A stretch of DNA of 64,000 bases, taken from assembly GCF_020884795.1 (NCBI RefSeq), contig NZ_BBZF01000016.1:1-64000 (forward strand), in the 5' to 3' direction. Numbering within the stretch: position 1 is the first letter of the stretch; each line of letters begins with the position of its first letter. The position numbers were made by a program, and so were the translations under genes. The notes below the pieces were generated by a model. That model ran no database searches, was not told where the DNA came from, and worked only from the letters and a program-made list of their open reading frames with translations. The stretch is from Micromonospora okii (GTDB lineage Bacteria > Actinomycetota > Actinomycetes > Mycobacteriales > Micromonosporaceae). This document shows positions 17,690 to 26,297 of the stretch, in pieces.

Positions 17690-17899
17690 ATGACCGGGTC
17701 ACAGTCCGACGGACGGCTGTCGGAGGTCAAGTTCCTCACCGTCGCCGAGGTGGCGGCGGTGATGCGGGTGTCGAAGATGACGGTCTACCGTCTGGTGCAC
17801 AGCGGTGAGCTGACCGCCGTGCGGGTCGGCAGGTCGTTCCGGGTGCCCGAGCACGCGGTGCACGAGTACCTGCGGGGCGCCTTCCAGGAGACCGCCTGA
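17690..17899 (+). CDS. Excisionase-type helix-turn-helix DNA-binding protein
   Basis: 69 residues. A single MerR/excisionase-like winged helix (FLTVAEVAAVMRVSKMTVYRLVHSGELTAVRVGRSFRVPEH, shown in two parts: recognition segment MTVYRLVHSG and wing RVGRSFRVPEHAV) fills almost the whole protein. Such proteins bind DNA without a separate effector domain. In other sporulating actinomycetes a similar gene lies next to the tiny ribosomal protein bS22, as here, so it is a core gene and not part of the neighbouring island. Targets are unknown. ATG 17690 follows GGGGCGGTGAACC. Confidence 0.85.
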   Translation: MTGSQSDGRLSEVKFLTVAEVAAVMRVSKMTVYRLVHSGELTAVRVGRSFRVPEHAVHEYLRGAFQETA

Positions 17900-18136
17900 T
17901 ACCTCGCCAACTGCGGTGCGATGTGACGGGCCCCAGGATGCGACGTAACGGGCATCGACGGGGGCGCGTTGGTCCTGCTGACGCTCTCCGGCTACCCTGG
18001 AGCGGTCCGTGACCGCACACCGGTGCGCCCGCCGCCCGCCACGCTGGTCCGGTCCGTTGTCCGCAAGCGGTCGTCGACGCCACCGCGTGGTGTCTTCCGG
18101 TCCGCCCCGCACGTTGCATCGAAAGGCTGTCGTCGT

Positions 18137-18238
18137 ATGGGCTCGGTGGTCAAGAAGCGCCGCAAGCGCATGGCTAAGAAGAAGCACCGCAAGCTGCTGC
18201 GCAAGACCCGCGTCCAGCGTCGCCGTCTCGGCAAGTGA
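18137..18238 (+). CDS. Small ribosomal protein bS22 (AURKAIP1/COX24 domain)
   Basis: 33 residues, extremely basic: [17 protein letters not shown] then [16 protein letters not shown]. This is the actinobacterial bS22/AURKAIP1 protein that binds 16S rRNA near the decoding region. Length and sequence match the family end to end, so the ATG at 18137 is secure. AAAGG lies about 11 nt before it. Confidence 0.93.
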   Translation: MGSVVKKRRKRMAKKKHRKLLRKTRVQRRRLGK

Positions 18239-18358
18239 TCGGGGCCGGGCCTCGGCCCGGCGCCCCTCGCTTGCCAACTGTCGACCCTCGGAGGCTCAGG
18301 TGATCAGGCCGCGGTTCCCCCGGCTCGATCCCACCTGCCGGATCATCAGGTGCGCGAC

Positions 18359-19432
18359 ATGACCCCCGGTGGCACCCCAGGTGCCCCGGGGGTGGTTGTC
18401 GTCACCGGGGTCAACCGCTACCTCGGCGCGCACGTCGCGGCCCGGCTCGCCGCCGACGCCCGCATCGAGCGGGTGATCGGCGTCGACCCCGCAGCCCCGA
18501 ACCCCGAGCTGGCCGGCCTGCTCGACGGCGTCGAGCGCGTCCGGCTCGACCTCGGCTCGCTGGGCGGCCTCCTCGTCGACCTCGACGTCGACACCGTCGT
18601 GCACCTCGCCCTCGTGACGGCCCCCGACCCGCAGCAGGGCGGGCGGTCGGCGATGAAGGAACAGAACGTCATCGCCACCATGCAGCTCCTCGCCGCCTGC
18701 CAGCGGGCACCCGGGCTGCGCAAGCTCGTCGTCCGCTCGTCGACCGCCGCCTACGGCGCGTCGTTCCGGGACCCGGCCGTCTTCACCGAGGAGACCGAGC
18801 CGCGCGAGGTGCCGCGCGGCGGTTTCGGCCGCGACATCCTCGACATCGAGGGGTACGTCCGCGGCTTCCGCCGCCGCCGGCCCGACGTCACCGCCACGGT
18901 GCTGCGCTTCGCCCCGTTCATCGGCTCGACGGCGGACACCACGCTGACCACGTACTTCTCCCAGCCCTTCGTGCCCACCGTCTTCGGGCGCGACCCCCGG
19001 CTGCAGTTCGTGCACTTCGACGACGCGCTCGAGGTCCTGCACCGGTCGGTCGCCGAGGAGCACCCGGGGACGTTCAACGTCGCCGGGCCGGGGGTGCTCT
19101 CCCTGTCCCAGGCGATCCGGCGGGCGGGCCGGGTCGGCGTGCCGGTGCTCGAACCGGGCCTGTCCGGCGCCGTCGCGCTGGCCCGCAACCTCGGCTTCGG
19201 CCGGTACGGCCTGGACCAGGTCGACCTCTTCGTGCACGGCCGGGTCGTCGACACCTCCGCCCTGGAGCGCGAGTACGGCTTCACACCCCGCTCGACCGTC
19301 GCCGCCTTCGACGACTTCATCCGCGCCCACCAGGGTGGCGTGGTGCTCACCCGGGAACGGCTGGCCGCCGCCGAGCGGGCCGTCCTCGACGGCATCCGCC
19401 AGGTGCGCGCGGCCGTACGGGAGCAGCCGTGA
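18359..19432 (+). CDS. NAD-dependent epimerase/dehydratase (extended SDR)
   Basis: 357 residues. Rossmann N-terminus VVVVTGVNRYLGAHVAARL (a GxxxxxG variant of TGxxGxxG), VRLDL, and an SSTAAYG segment; the usual YxxxK is not obvious, which is common in this actinobacterial subfamily. It probably acts on a nucleotide sugar or a cell-envelope intermediate. Its stop overlaps the GTG of the acyltransferase gene by 4 nt (GTGA), so they form one translational unit and may cooperate in lipid or envelope metabolism. ATG 18359 is preferred over GTG 18350 because AGGTG is properly spaced from it. Confidence 0.82.
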   Translation: MTPGGTPGAPGVVVVTGVNRYLGAHVAARLAADARIERVIGVDPAAPNPELAGLLDGVERVRLDLGSLGGLLVDLDVDTVVHLALVTAPDPQQGGRSAMKEQNVIATMQLLAACQRAPGLRKLVVRSSTAAYGASFRDPAVFTEETEPREVPRGGFGRDILDIEGYVRGFRRRRPDVTATVLRFAPFIGSTADTTLTTYFSQPFVPTVFGRDPRLQFVHFDDALEVLHRSVAEEHPGTFNVAGPGVLSLSQAIRRAGRVGVPVLEPGLSGAVALARNLGFGRYGLDQVDLFVHGRVVDTSALEREYGFTPRSTVAAFDDFIRAHQGGVVLTRERLAAAERAVLDGIRQVRAAVREQP

Positions 19433-20475
19433 GCGGGCTGGACAACGGGCGCGCCGTGGCCAACGGCCGGTACGACGTACCGCTGGTGGTGGCCGGTTCC
19501 GGCGACGAGCCGGCGCGGCGCGACGGCCGGCACCCGGCCCCGGAGCCCGCGCCGGACGCGCAGGGCGGGTTCGGGTCTGCTGCTCCCGGTCAGGAGCCGG
19601 CGCCGCGGGACGCGGCGGTGCCCGAGCGGGCCGGTGACGTGTGGGACCGGCGGGTCGCCTCCGGGCTGGCGTTCCTGCGCCGTCGGCTCTCCGGGGACTA
19701 CGAGGTCGACGAGTTCGGCTTCGACCCGGAGCTGACCGACGCCGTCGTCCACCCGCTGCTGCGGCTGCTCTACCGGGACTGGTTCCGCACCGAGGTCGGC
19801 GGCCTGGAGCACGTGCCGGCGGACGGGGCCGGCCTGATCGTCGGCAACCACTCGGGCACGGTGGCGCTGGACGCGCTGGTCCTCTCCGCCGTCCTGCACG
19901 ACCGGCACCCGGCCCACCGCTACCTGCGGCTGCTCGGCGCGGACCTGGTGTTCCGGATGCCGGTGGTCTCCGGCATCGCCCGCAAGACCGGCGGCACGGT
20001 CGCCTGCAACCCGGACGCCGAGCGGCTGCTCCGCTCCGGCGAGGTGGTGGGCGTCTTCCCCGAGGGGTTCAAGGGCGTCGGGAAGCTCTACTCCGAGCGC
20101 TACAAGCTGCAACGCTTCGGCCGGGGCGGGTTCGTCTCGGCGGCGCTGCGCACCGGCACCCCGATCGTGCCGGTGGCGATCGTGGGCGGCGAGGAGATCT
20201 ACCCGATGCTCGCCGACATCAAGCCCCTCGCCCGGCTGCTCAAGCTGCCGTACTTCCCGGTCACCCCCACGTTCCCGTGGCTCGGGCCGCTCGGGATGGT
20301 GCCGCTGCCGAGCAAGTGGCTGATCGAGTTCTGCCCGCCGATCCCGACCGCGCACCTGACCGACTCGGCCGACGACCCGCTGGTCGTGTTCAACCTCGCC
20401 GACCAGGTGCGGGAGACCATCCAGCAGACCCTCCACCGCCTGCTGGAACGCCGCCCCGACCCGTTCGGCCCCTGA
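19429..20475 (+). CDS. Lysophospholipid acyltransferase family protein (PlsC-like)
   Basis: 348 residues. An N-terminal Ala/Pro-rich, probably disordered stretch of about 65 residues precedes the acyltransferase domain. Motifs seen: NHSGTVALDAL (His-Asp block I), FPEGFKGVGK (block III, FPEG) and IVPVAIVGGEE (block IV). It should transfer an acyl group from acyl-CoA or acyl-ACP to a lyso-lipid or diacylglycerol at the cytoplasmic membrane. Block I has the longer spacing typical of the actinobacterial group annotated as phosphate or glycerolipid acyltransferases. It overlaps the upstream epimerase gene by 4 nt. Confidence 0.86.
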   Translation: MSGLDNGRAVANGRYDVPLVVAGSGDEPARRDGRHPAPEPAPDAQGGFGSAAPGQEPAPRDAAVPERAGDVWDRRVASGLAFLRRRLSGDYEVDEFGFDPELTDAVVHPLLRLLYRDWFRTEVGGLEHVPADGAGLIVGNHSGTVALDALVLSAVLHDRHPAHRYLRLLGADLVFRMPVVSGIARKTGGTVACNPDAERLLRSGEVVGVFPEGFKGVGKLYSERYKLQRFGRGGFVSAALRTGTPIVPVAIVGGEEIYPMLADIKPLARLLKLPYFPVTPTFPWLGPLGMVPLPSKWLIEFCPPIPTAHLTDSADDPLVVFNLADQVRETIQQTLHRLLERRPDPFGP

Positions 20476-20572
20476 CCCGCCCGGCCCGCACCGTCGGTCC
20501 GGCCCCGGACCCGCCCAACCCCGTTCGGCCCCGATCCGGCCGGCGGGCCGCGCGGCGCGGGCGGTCGGTGGG

Positions 20573-21445
20573 TCAGCCGGTCCGGCGGCGTCGGTGCAGG
20601 GCCAGCCCGGCGCTGACCGCGCCCGCGAGCACCCCCGCCGCCGCCGTCGACGGTACGGCGATCCTGACGGCCCGCCGGCCGGTGCGGAAGTCCCGCACCT
20701 CCCAGCCCCGCTGCCGGGCCTGGCGCAGCAGCCCGCCGTCCGGGTTCACCGCCACCGCGCGGCCCACGCTGGAGAGCATCGGCAGGTCGTTGGAGGAGTC
20801 GCTGTAGGCGGCGCAGCGGGACAGGTCCAGCCCCTCCACGGCGGCGAGCTGGGTCACCGCCTCGGCCTTCGCCGGCCCGTGCATCAGGTCGCCGACCAGC
20901 CGTCCCGTGTACGCCCCGTCGACCACCTCCGCCACCGTGCCGATGGCCCCGGTCAGCCCGAGCCGGGACGCGATGACCCGGCCGATCTCGATCGGCGCGG
21001 CGCTGACCAGCCAGACCCGCTCGCCGGCGTCCAGGTGACGCTGCGCCAGTCGGTGGGTGCCGACCCAGATCCGGGGGGCCATCAGTTCGTCGAAGATCTC
21101 CTCGGCGAGCCGTTCCACGTCGTCCACGCGCCAGCCCTCGATGAAGGCGAGAGCCGCCTCCTTGGCCTGCGACACGTCCCCGGCGTGCTCGGTCGCGAGC
21201 ACCCGGAAGCGGAGCTGCTGCCAGGCGAACCGGGCCAGGTCGCCGGTGGTGAAGTGGTTGCGGGCGGCGAGCCCACGGGCGAACCAGTAGATCGAGGCGC
21301 CCTGCATCATCGTGTTGTCCACATCGAAGAAGGCAGCGGCACCGGGGTCGGGGGCCACCGGGGTGACGGGCGCGGCCTCGGTCTCCGCCCAGCCGGCGGT
21401 GTGGCCCTGCCGATCCGTGCTGACCGTGACCTTGTGGGTGCCCAC
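20573..21445 (-). CDS. HAD-IB family phosphatase (SerB-like)
   Basis: 290 residues. HAD motif I is FFDVDNTMMQG (nucleophile Asp41 and Asp43), motif II SAAPIEIG, motif III/IV YSDSSNDLPMLSS. The helical cap of the SerB/CicA type lies between motif I and II. The C-terminus has a hydrophobic stretch followed by HRRRRTG and may be a membrane anchor. In actinomycetes this HAD gene is commonly found near bldN and PlsC-like genes; the substrate may be a lysophosphatidic-type or phosphoserine-like compound, not decidable here. The GTG start at 21445 has GAGGGAGG upstream. Confidence 0.85.
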   Translation of the reverse strand: MGTHKVTVSTDRQGHTAGWAETEAAPVTPVAPDPGAAAFFDVDNTMMQGASIYWFARGLAARNHFTTGDLARFAWQQLRFRVLATEHAGDVSQAKEAALAFIEGWRVDDVERLAEEIFDELMAPRIWVGTHRLAQRHLDAGERVWLVSAAPIEIGRVIASRLGLTGAIGTVAEVVDGAYTGRLVGDLMHGPAKAEAVTQLAAVEGLDLSRCAAYSDSSNDLPMLSSVGRAVAVNPDGGLLRQARQRGWEVRDFRTGRRAVRIAVPSTAAAGVLAGAVSAGLALHRRRRTG

Positions 21446-21505
21446 CGCGCCTCCCTCACTCGCCTCCCGCGAGAGTAGCCGCCCCTGGCCCTCGCCCTGC
21501 CCATT

Positions 21506-21559
21506 GGTAAGGAAGGGCACCCTGTCGACGCTTTCCGTTGTACAAGGGCCCCTTCCTGG
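21506..21559 (+). repeat. Dispersed GGGGCCC palindromic element, copy D
   Basis: GGTAAGGAAGGGCACCCTG, spacer TCGACGCTTTCCG, then a right arm with AAGGGCCCCTTCCTGG. Same orientation and layout as copy F at 48483. It lies between the HAD gene (5' side) and the 3' end of the bldN-associated gene, both on the minus strand. Confidence 0.8.
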
Positions 21560-21608
21560 CAGCGGGCCCGATTCGGCCGGGTCGCCGGAGGGGTGCGGGG
21601 AGGCAGGC

Positions 21609-22478
21609 TCAGCGGTCGCCGGGGCAGGCTGCCGGGACGGGACCGAGCGCGTCGCTGGCGGTCGGGGCGGGCAGCTTGCAGCCGATGGCGGCGCGCAGCG
21701 CGTCCGCGCGTGTGCCGACGGCGTCGAGCAGGGCGAGCGACCGGCGGACCCGGTCCCGCTCCGGCCGGCTGGCCCCGTCGAGCAGGCCGGTCACGCCCCG
21801 GCGCTGCCCGGTGACGAAGGCGTCGACGGTGGTCAGGCCGGTCGTGTCGGCGCGCTGCGCGGCCGTCGTGGTCAGCAGCCGTACGCCCTGGCGGGTGTTG
21901 GAGTCCATGTCGCCGAGCACGGCCTCGAAGCCGAGCTGGTCGCCGCGCAGCGCGGCAGCCTCGTCGAGCCGGGTGCGGGCGAAGTCGAGGAAGAGCTGAC
22001 CCCGGCTGAGGTCCGAGCTGGCGAGGGCGAGCTGTGCCCGCTCGGTGGAGCGCTTCATCCCGTAGAGGGCGTCGCCCGGCACCGCGTTCTCACTGGCGGC
22101 GGAGATGCCGGAGACGGCGATGGCGCCGGCGGCCACCCCGACCAGGATCGCGCCCCGGGCGCGGGCCCGGCGGGCCGTCACCGCCGGCAGCAACGAGCCG
22201 CGGTGGCCGGCGGGCACGGCTTCGGTCGACGCGGCGGCCGGCGCTCCGATGCCCTCCCGCTCGGCGGTGGCGACGAGCATCGCCCGTAGGCCCGTGCGGA
22301 AGTCGGGGTCGACCTCGGCGGGTGGGGGATCGGTGCTGAGCTGCCGGCCGACCGCGACGAGCGCGGCGAGGTGGTCGTCGGCCCGTGACCGGACGTGGTG
22401 GCGCCGGCCGCCGTTGGCTTCGTCGAGAAGCTGCGCGAAGCGCTCGGCGCGCCGGCGGGAGAAGAGGTAGCTTTTCAC
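21609..22478 (-). CDS. DUF5667 membrane protein, probable RsbN-like anti-sigma factor for BldN
   Basis: 289 residues. N-terminal cytoplasmic domain (1-105) beginning VKSYLFSRRRAERFAQLLDE, a single membrane helix at about 109-126, and an extracytoplasmic DUF5667 helical domain (130-260) with a cysteine-proline-containing tail. It is encoded directly downstream of bldN on the same strand, where Streptomyces has rsbN, a single-pass anti-sigma factor for BldN. Topology and position agree with that role; sequence similarity to RsbN could not be tested. The GTG start at 22478 is set by AGGAGGTG at the proper distance; an in-frame GTG at 22487 overlaps that ribosome binding site. Confidence 0.7.
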   Translation of the reverse strand: MKSYLFSRRRAERFAQLLDEANGGRRHHVRSRADDHLAALVAVGRQLSTDPPPAEVDPDFRTGLRAMLVATAEREGIGAPAAASTEAVPAGHRGSLLPAVTARRARARGAILVGVAAGAIAVSGISAASENAVPGDALYGMKRSTERAQLALASSDLSRGQLFLDFARTRLDEAAALRGDQLGFEAVLGDMDSNTRQGVRLLTTTAAQRADTTGLTTVDAFVTGQRRGVTGLLDGASRPERDRVRRSLALLDAVGTRADALRAAIGCKLPAPTASDALGPVPAACPGDR

Positions 22479-22930
22479 CGCAGGCACCTCCTCTCGCTGG
22501 TCGCGGCCGGTCGGCCGCTGTCGTCACCAGCGACCGGTGGCAGCGGGGCACCGACGGACGGAGGGCCCTCGCGGGCTGCCCAGTCCGGACCGTGGGTGCC
22601 GGGGAAACCGTCGGTCGCATCCGGAGAAACGCTCCGCGCCGGGCACGGGTTACGGGGCCGGCGGGAGCAGAATCCCGACGATCGACGGCCCGCAGGCCGC
22701 GGTGTTCGTCGATCCGATGTGGAGCACGCCGTCCGCGCTCGGTGCCGGCGGTGGATGCGGCACCGGCACCCGGGACGGCGGTCGGGCGGAGAGCAGCGGT
22801 GCGCGGGACGGCGGTCGGGCGAGGAACATCGGCGTGCGGGGAGGGCCGGGGGGATCGGCGTGCGGGGACGGGCGGGCGCCCGCCGGGGCGTCGGTGGTGG
22901 AACTGGAGCGCCCGGCGGGGCGGCTGCGGG

Positions 22931-23908
22931 TCAGGGCTGGAAGCCGTCCGGCAGCAGGCGGGCCAGGGCGCGGACCGCGCGGTACTGGAGAGCCTTGATC
23001 GCACCCTCGTTCTTGCCCATCGCACGGGCGGTCTCCGCCACCGAGAAGCTCTGGAGGAACCGCAGCACGATGCACTCCTGCTGCTCCGGGTTGAGCTGCT
23101 TGACGGCGGTGAGCAGGGCGACGTTGGTGATGTGCTCGACGACTGCCGCCTCGGGGCTGCCCTCCGGCCCCCGGTCCTCCCGGTCGGCGTCCAGCACGTC
23201 GCCGGTGGTGACCTCCAGCCGGTACCGGCCGGACTTGAAGTGATCGGCGACCAGGTTCCGGGCGATGGTGACCAGCCACGCCCCGAGGTCCCGACCCTGC
23301 CAGGTGAAGCTGCCGATCCGCTTGAGGGCGCGCAGGAACGTGTCGGAGGTGAGGTCCTCCGCGAGCTGCCGGTTGCCGACGCGGAAGTAGACGAAGCGGA
23401 AGACGGTGTCGACGTACCTGTCGTAGATCAGCCCGAACGCCTCGGCCTCGCCGGCCTGGGCGCGCTCGACCAGGGCCCAGACCTCGGTGGCCGGGTCGGA
23501 CGGGTCCGGCCGGCTCGGGAAGCCGGTGGGAGGGTCGGGCGGCGGCGAATCGGCCGGCACCGCCGGCAGGACCGCCGTCTCGCCGGCTGACGGGTCGCCG
23601 ACCGGCGAGACGGCGGCCGACTGCTCGCTGGCCGGCGGGGTGTCGCCGCCGCGCCTGCCCTGCGCGGGCATGGTCGGCCGGGCCGGCGACGCGACCCGCC
23701 CGCCGTTGCCGCCGGGGAGGGGAGGGCGCGGCAGGGCCTCGTTGTGCTGTGACCGGTTGCGTAACCGTCTGGAGGAGCCGTCGCCGCGCACGGTGGTGCT
23801 CCACAGGTCGTCGACCGGGTCGCGGCCGCTGCCCAGTCGCTCGTTCAGGGCGGCCCGCGCCGCCGCGGCCAGCCCTCGTGGACGTTCCGCGAAACCGAAG
23901 CTGATCAC
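22931..23908 (-). CDS. bldN: Developmental ECF sigma factor BldN
   Basis: 325 residues. Residues 1-140 are a Pro/Gly/Ala-rich N-terminal extension; the sigma domains follow. Sigma2 reads YDRYVDTVFRFVYFRVGN ... AEDLTSDTFLRAL, then the highly characteristic TWQGRDLGAWLVTIARNLVA and DHFKSGRYRLEVTTGDVLDA; sigma4 contains LNPEQQECIVLRFLQ and MGKNEGAIKALQYRAVRALA. These phrases match Streptomyces BldN almost word for word. In Streptomyces BldN is made with a pro-sequence, is held by RsbN, and drives chaplin and rodlin genes during aerial growth; here the extension is longer. The 620-bp upstream region holds an inverted repeat and a partial BldD box. Confidence 0.92.
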   Translation of the reverse strand: MISFGFAERPRGLAAAARAALNERLGSGRDPVDDLWSTTVRGDGSSRRLRNRSQHNEALPRPPLPGGNGGRVASPARPTMPAQGRRGGDTPPASEQSAAVSPVGDPSAGETAVLPAVPADSPPPDPPTGFPSRPDPSDPATEVWALVERAQAGEAEAFGLIYDRYVDTVFRFVYFRVGNRQLAEDLTSDTFLRALKRIGSFTWQGRDLGAWLVTIARNLVADHFKSGRYRLEVTTGDVLDADREDRGPEGSPEAAVVEHITNVALLTAVKQLNPEQQECIVLRFLQSFSVAETARAMGKNEGAIKALQYRAVRALARLLPDGFQP

Positions 23909-24075
23909 CGTGCCTCCCCCGTCCCGTCCGACGCGGGTCGCCGACGGGCCGCGCCGGGGGCGCGGCCACGACGGCCGGTCAGGGCTCGTCCGGGACGTGC
24001 CGACGGGCGGCAGGTCCCCTTGAGGTGCTGGTCCAATGCGCTTACGGGCACAGGGGCCTCCTCGGGCTGAGGGGT

Positions 24076-24105
24076 GTCAACTCACGGCAAATGGGGTGAG
24101 TCGAC
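24076..24105. promoter_or_regulatory. Inverted repeat upstream of bldN, operator candidate
   Basis: GTCAACTCAC (24076-24085) and GTGAGTCGAC (24096-24105) form 10-bp arms with one mismatch and a 10-nt spacer. It lies about 170 bp upstream of the bldN start, within an AT-richer stretch that would suit a promoter. Confidence 0.4.
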
Positions 24106-24149
24106 CCGAGTGATGATAGGGCCAACGTCACCCACGCGTGGCAAGTCCG

Positions 24150-24162
24150 TTACACAGAGCGG
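24150..24162. promoter_or_regulatory. Partial BldD box upstream of bldN
   Basis: TTACACAGAGCGG agrees with the BldD consensus TNACNCWGNGTNA at seven of nine fixed positions. In Streptomyces, BldD with cyclic-di-GMP represses bldN. Pattern match only. Confidence 0.35.
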
Positions 24163-24534
24163 AAGTATTTACTCGGCCCCCGCACCGGCGGCGGACCGGT
24201 TGTCCGTCGCGGGTGGTTGACTTTCCCGCGGCCGGCTGATTGGCGGGTAATCCCAGCTCAGCGCCCTGGCAACGGCCTGCCGGGGGCGGTGGCCGGGCGC
24301 GGTGCGGCAGCCGTCCGGCGCGCCCCGCCGGCACCCGCGTCGGGCGGCGCGACCGGCATCCGGGTCGGGCGCCCCGCGTCACGCCGGCGAGACACTACCC
24401 TGGACTGGTCCGAACTGGACGCCTCGGTCGCGCACCCGCGTTGCCGTGCCCGGCGATCGGCGAGGCGCGCAAGACCCAGCTCAGGCCGGAGCCGCCGCAG
24501 GCGTAGCCGGCCGACACCCGCACGGAGGTTCCCG

Positions 24535-24789
24535 ATGTCCAGTGACGCCCGGCTCACGCTGATCACCCGCCCCGGCTGTCACCTCTGCGAGGACGCCAAG
24601 GCGGCGCTCGACCGGGTGGTGGCGGTGACCGGGGACCGCTGGCGGGAGAAGGACGTGACCGGGGACGTCGAGCTGGAGCGAGAGTACGGCGACCGGCTGC
24701 CGGTGGTGCTGCTCGACGGCAAGGAGCACGGCTACTGGCGGGTGGAGGAGGAGCGGCTGCTGCGGGACCTGACCACCCCGCAGCTCTGA
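24535..24789 (+). CDS. Glutaredoxin family protein
   Basis: 84 residues, thioredoxin fold: LTLITRPGCHLCEDAKAAL carries the CxxC redox pair, and the cis-Pro loop is RLPVVLLDG. It belongs to the short DUF836/glutaredoxin-like proteins found beside hemA-rex in actinomycetes. Likely a thiol-disulphide reductase in the cytosol. The ATG at 24535 follows GGAGG; longer upstream frames are non-coding in composition. Confidence 0.88.
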   Translation: MSSDARLTLITRPGCHLCEDAKAALDRVVAVTGDRWREKDVTGDVELEREYGDRLPVVLLDGKEHGYWRVEEERLLRDLTTPQL

Positions 24790-24800
24790 GCGGGCCGCCC

Positions 24801-24894
24801 CGGCGGCTCCGGGCGGGGCCGCCCCGGCGGGTCGGGGCGGTTCGTTCCGGCGGCTCCGGGCGGGGTCACTCCGGCGGGTCGGGGTGGTTGGTTC
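24801..24894. repeat. Two tandem 47-bp repeats
   Basis: Units 24801-24847 and 24848-24894 both start CGGCGGCTCCGGGCGGGG and agree at about 42 of 47 positions. They fill the gap between the glutaredoxin gene and the HAD gene and may have arisen by slippage. Confidence 0.75.
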
Positions 24895-24940
24895 CGGTTC
24901 GGCCGGAAAGTGCCGCTCCCGCGCGGCGGGGACGGGCGCT

Positions 24941-24946
24941 TATGGT
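24941..24946 (+). promoter_or_regulatory. -10 element TATGGT, leaderless start
   Basis: TATGGT lies 6 nt before ATG 24953. There is no Shine-Dalgarno sequence. Confidence 0.6.
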
Positions 24947-24952
24947 GCTGGC

Positions 24953-25603
24953 ATGACCCCTGCGCGAAGCCACCTGGTGTGGGACTGGAACGGCACCCTG
25001 CTCAACGACCTCAGCCTGGTGGTGGCGGCGACCAACGCCGCCTTCGCCAGCGTGGGCGGGCCGTCCGTCAGCGCCGACGAGCACCGGGTGCGGTTCCGCC
25101 GCCCGATCGCCGACTACTACGCAGAGGTGCTCGGCCGGGCGGTGGACGACGAGGCGTTCGGCGAGCTGGACCGGATCTTCCACGACGCGTACCGGGGCGG
25201 CCTGACCACCTGCGCGCTCGCCGACGACGCGACCGCGGCGATGACCGCCTGGCCCGGCACCCAGTCGCTGCTGTCCATGTGGTTCCACGACGAGCTGGTG
25301 CCGACCGTGCGCACCTACGGGCTGACCGGCCGGTTCGCCCGGGTGGACGGGCTGCGCGCCGAGGTCGGCGGGGGCCGCAAGGCCGAGTCGCTGGTGCGGC
25401 ACCTGGCCGGGTTGGGGGTCGACGGCCGGGAGGTGGTGCTGATCGGTGACTCGATCGACGACGCCGACGCCGCCCTCTCGGTCGGCGGCCGGGCCGTGCT
25501 CTACACGGGCGGCTTCACCGACGCGGTCCGGCTGCGCGCCTCGGGCCACCCGGTCGCCGACACCCTCGGTGAGGCCGTCGCCCTGGCCGCCGCCCTGCCC
25601 TGA
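24953..25603 (+). CDS. HAD family hydrolase (phosphoglycolate phosphatase-like)
   Basis: 216 residues. Motif I is VWDWNGTLLNDL (Asp-x-Asn, so the second Asp of DxD is replaced by Asn, as in many beta-phosphoglucomutase/Gph relatives), and motif IV is LIGDSIDDADAA. A helical cap lies between. Likely a small-molecule phosphatase in the cytosol. The start is fixed by the leaderless promoter at 24941. Its stop is 1 bp from the stop of the convergent response regulator. Confidence 0.83.
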   Translation: MTPARSHLVWDWNGTLLNDLSLVVAATNAAFASVGGPSVSADEHRVRFRRPIADYYAEVLGRAVDDEAFGELDRIFHDAYRGGLTTCALADDATAAMTAWPGTQSLLSMWFHDELVPTVRTYGLTGRFARVDGLRAEVGGGRKAESLVRHLAGLGVDGREVVLIGDSIDDADAALSVGGRAVLYTGGFTDAVRLRASGHPVADTLGEAVALAAALP

Positions 25604-25604
25604 G

Positions 25605-26261
25605 TCAGGTGCGCAGGTAGGTGAGGACCGCCAGGACGCGGCGGTGCTGGGCGGTGTCCGGCGGCAGGCCGAGCTTGGTGAAGATGTTGCGGACGTGCTT
25701 CTCCACCGCCCCGTCGGTGACGACCAGGGTGCGGGCGATGGCCGTGTTCGAGTGCCCCTCGGCCATCAGGGCCAGCACCTCGCGCTCGCGGGGGGTCAGC
25801 TCGCGCAGCGGGTCGTCGCGCCGCCGCCGGACCAGGAGCTGGCCGACCACCTCCGGGTCGAGCACGGTGCCGCCGGCGGCCACCCTGGCCAGCGCGTCCA
25901 GGAACTCGTCGATGTCGGCCACCCGATCCTTGAGCAGGTAGCCCACGCCGCCCCCGCCGGCACCGCCGGTGGTGGCCAGCAGGTCGTCGGCGTACGACAC
26001 CTCGACGTACTGGGAGAGCACCAGGACCGGGGTACGGGGGACCAGCCGGCGGGCCTCGACCGCCGCGCGCAGCCCCTCGTCGGTGTGCGAGGGGGGCATC
26101 CGCACGTCGACGATGGAGACGTCGGGGCGGTGCGCCACCACCGCCCCGACCAACGCGTCACCGTCCCCGACGGCCGCCACCACGTCGTGTCCCTGCTCGG
26201 TCAGCAGCCGGACCAGCCCCTCCCGGAGCAGTACGGCGTCGTCCGCGATCACTACCCGCAT
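25605..26261 (-). CDS. NarL/FixJ-type response regulator
   Basis: 218 residues: receiver (RVVIADDAVLLREGL; phospho-acceptor in VSIVDVRMPP) and LuxR-type HTH (LTPREREVLALMAEGHSNTAIA). It pairs with the HisKA_3 kinase encoded 36 bp upstream on the same strand. A GTG at 26279 could extend it by six residues, but ATG 26261 begins exactly at strand 1. The receiver contains a glycine insert (TTGGAGGGGVGYLLKD) in the beta4-alpha5 area. Confidence 0.88.
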   Translation of the reverse strand: MRVVIADDAVLLREGLVRLLTEQGHDVVAAVGDGDALVGAVVAHRPDVSIVDVRMPPSHTDEGLRAAVEARRLVPRTPVLVLSQYVEVSYADDLLATTGGAGGGGVGYLLKDRVADIDEFLDALARVAAGGTVLDPEVVGQLLVRRRRDDPLRELTPREREVLALMAEGHSNTAIARTLVVTDGAVEKHVRNIFTKLGLPPDTAQHRRVLAVLTYLRT

Positions 26262-26297
26262 GGTGCGGATGTCTACCACGTGCCGGGCAGGCGACGC

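Noticed and set aside
18009-18362. Frame overlapping the bS22 gene
   Set aside because: The 33-residue bS22 protein in another frame matches its family end to end; the longer frame has no support.
22385-23590. Plus-strand frame opposite the bldN region
   Set aside because: Antisense to bldN and its partner gene, with no family features.
24801-24894. Two 47-bp units considered as a CRISPR-like array
   Set aside because: They are directly adjacent with no spacers, only two copies, and no cas genes are in the window.
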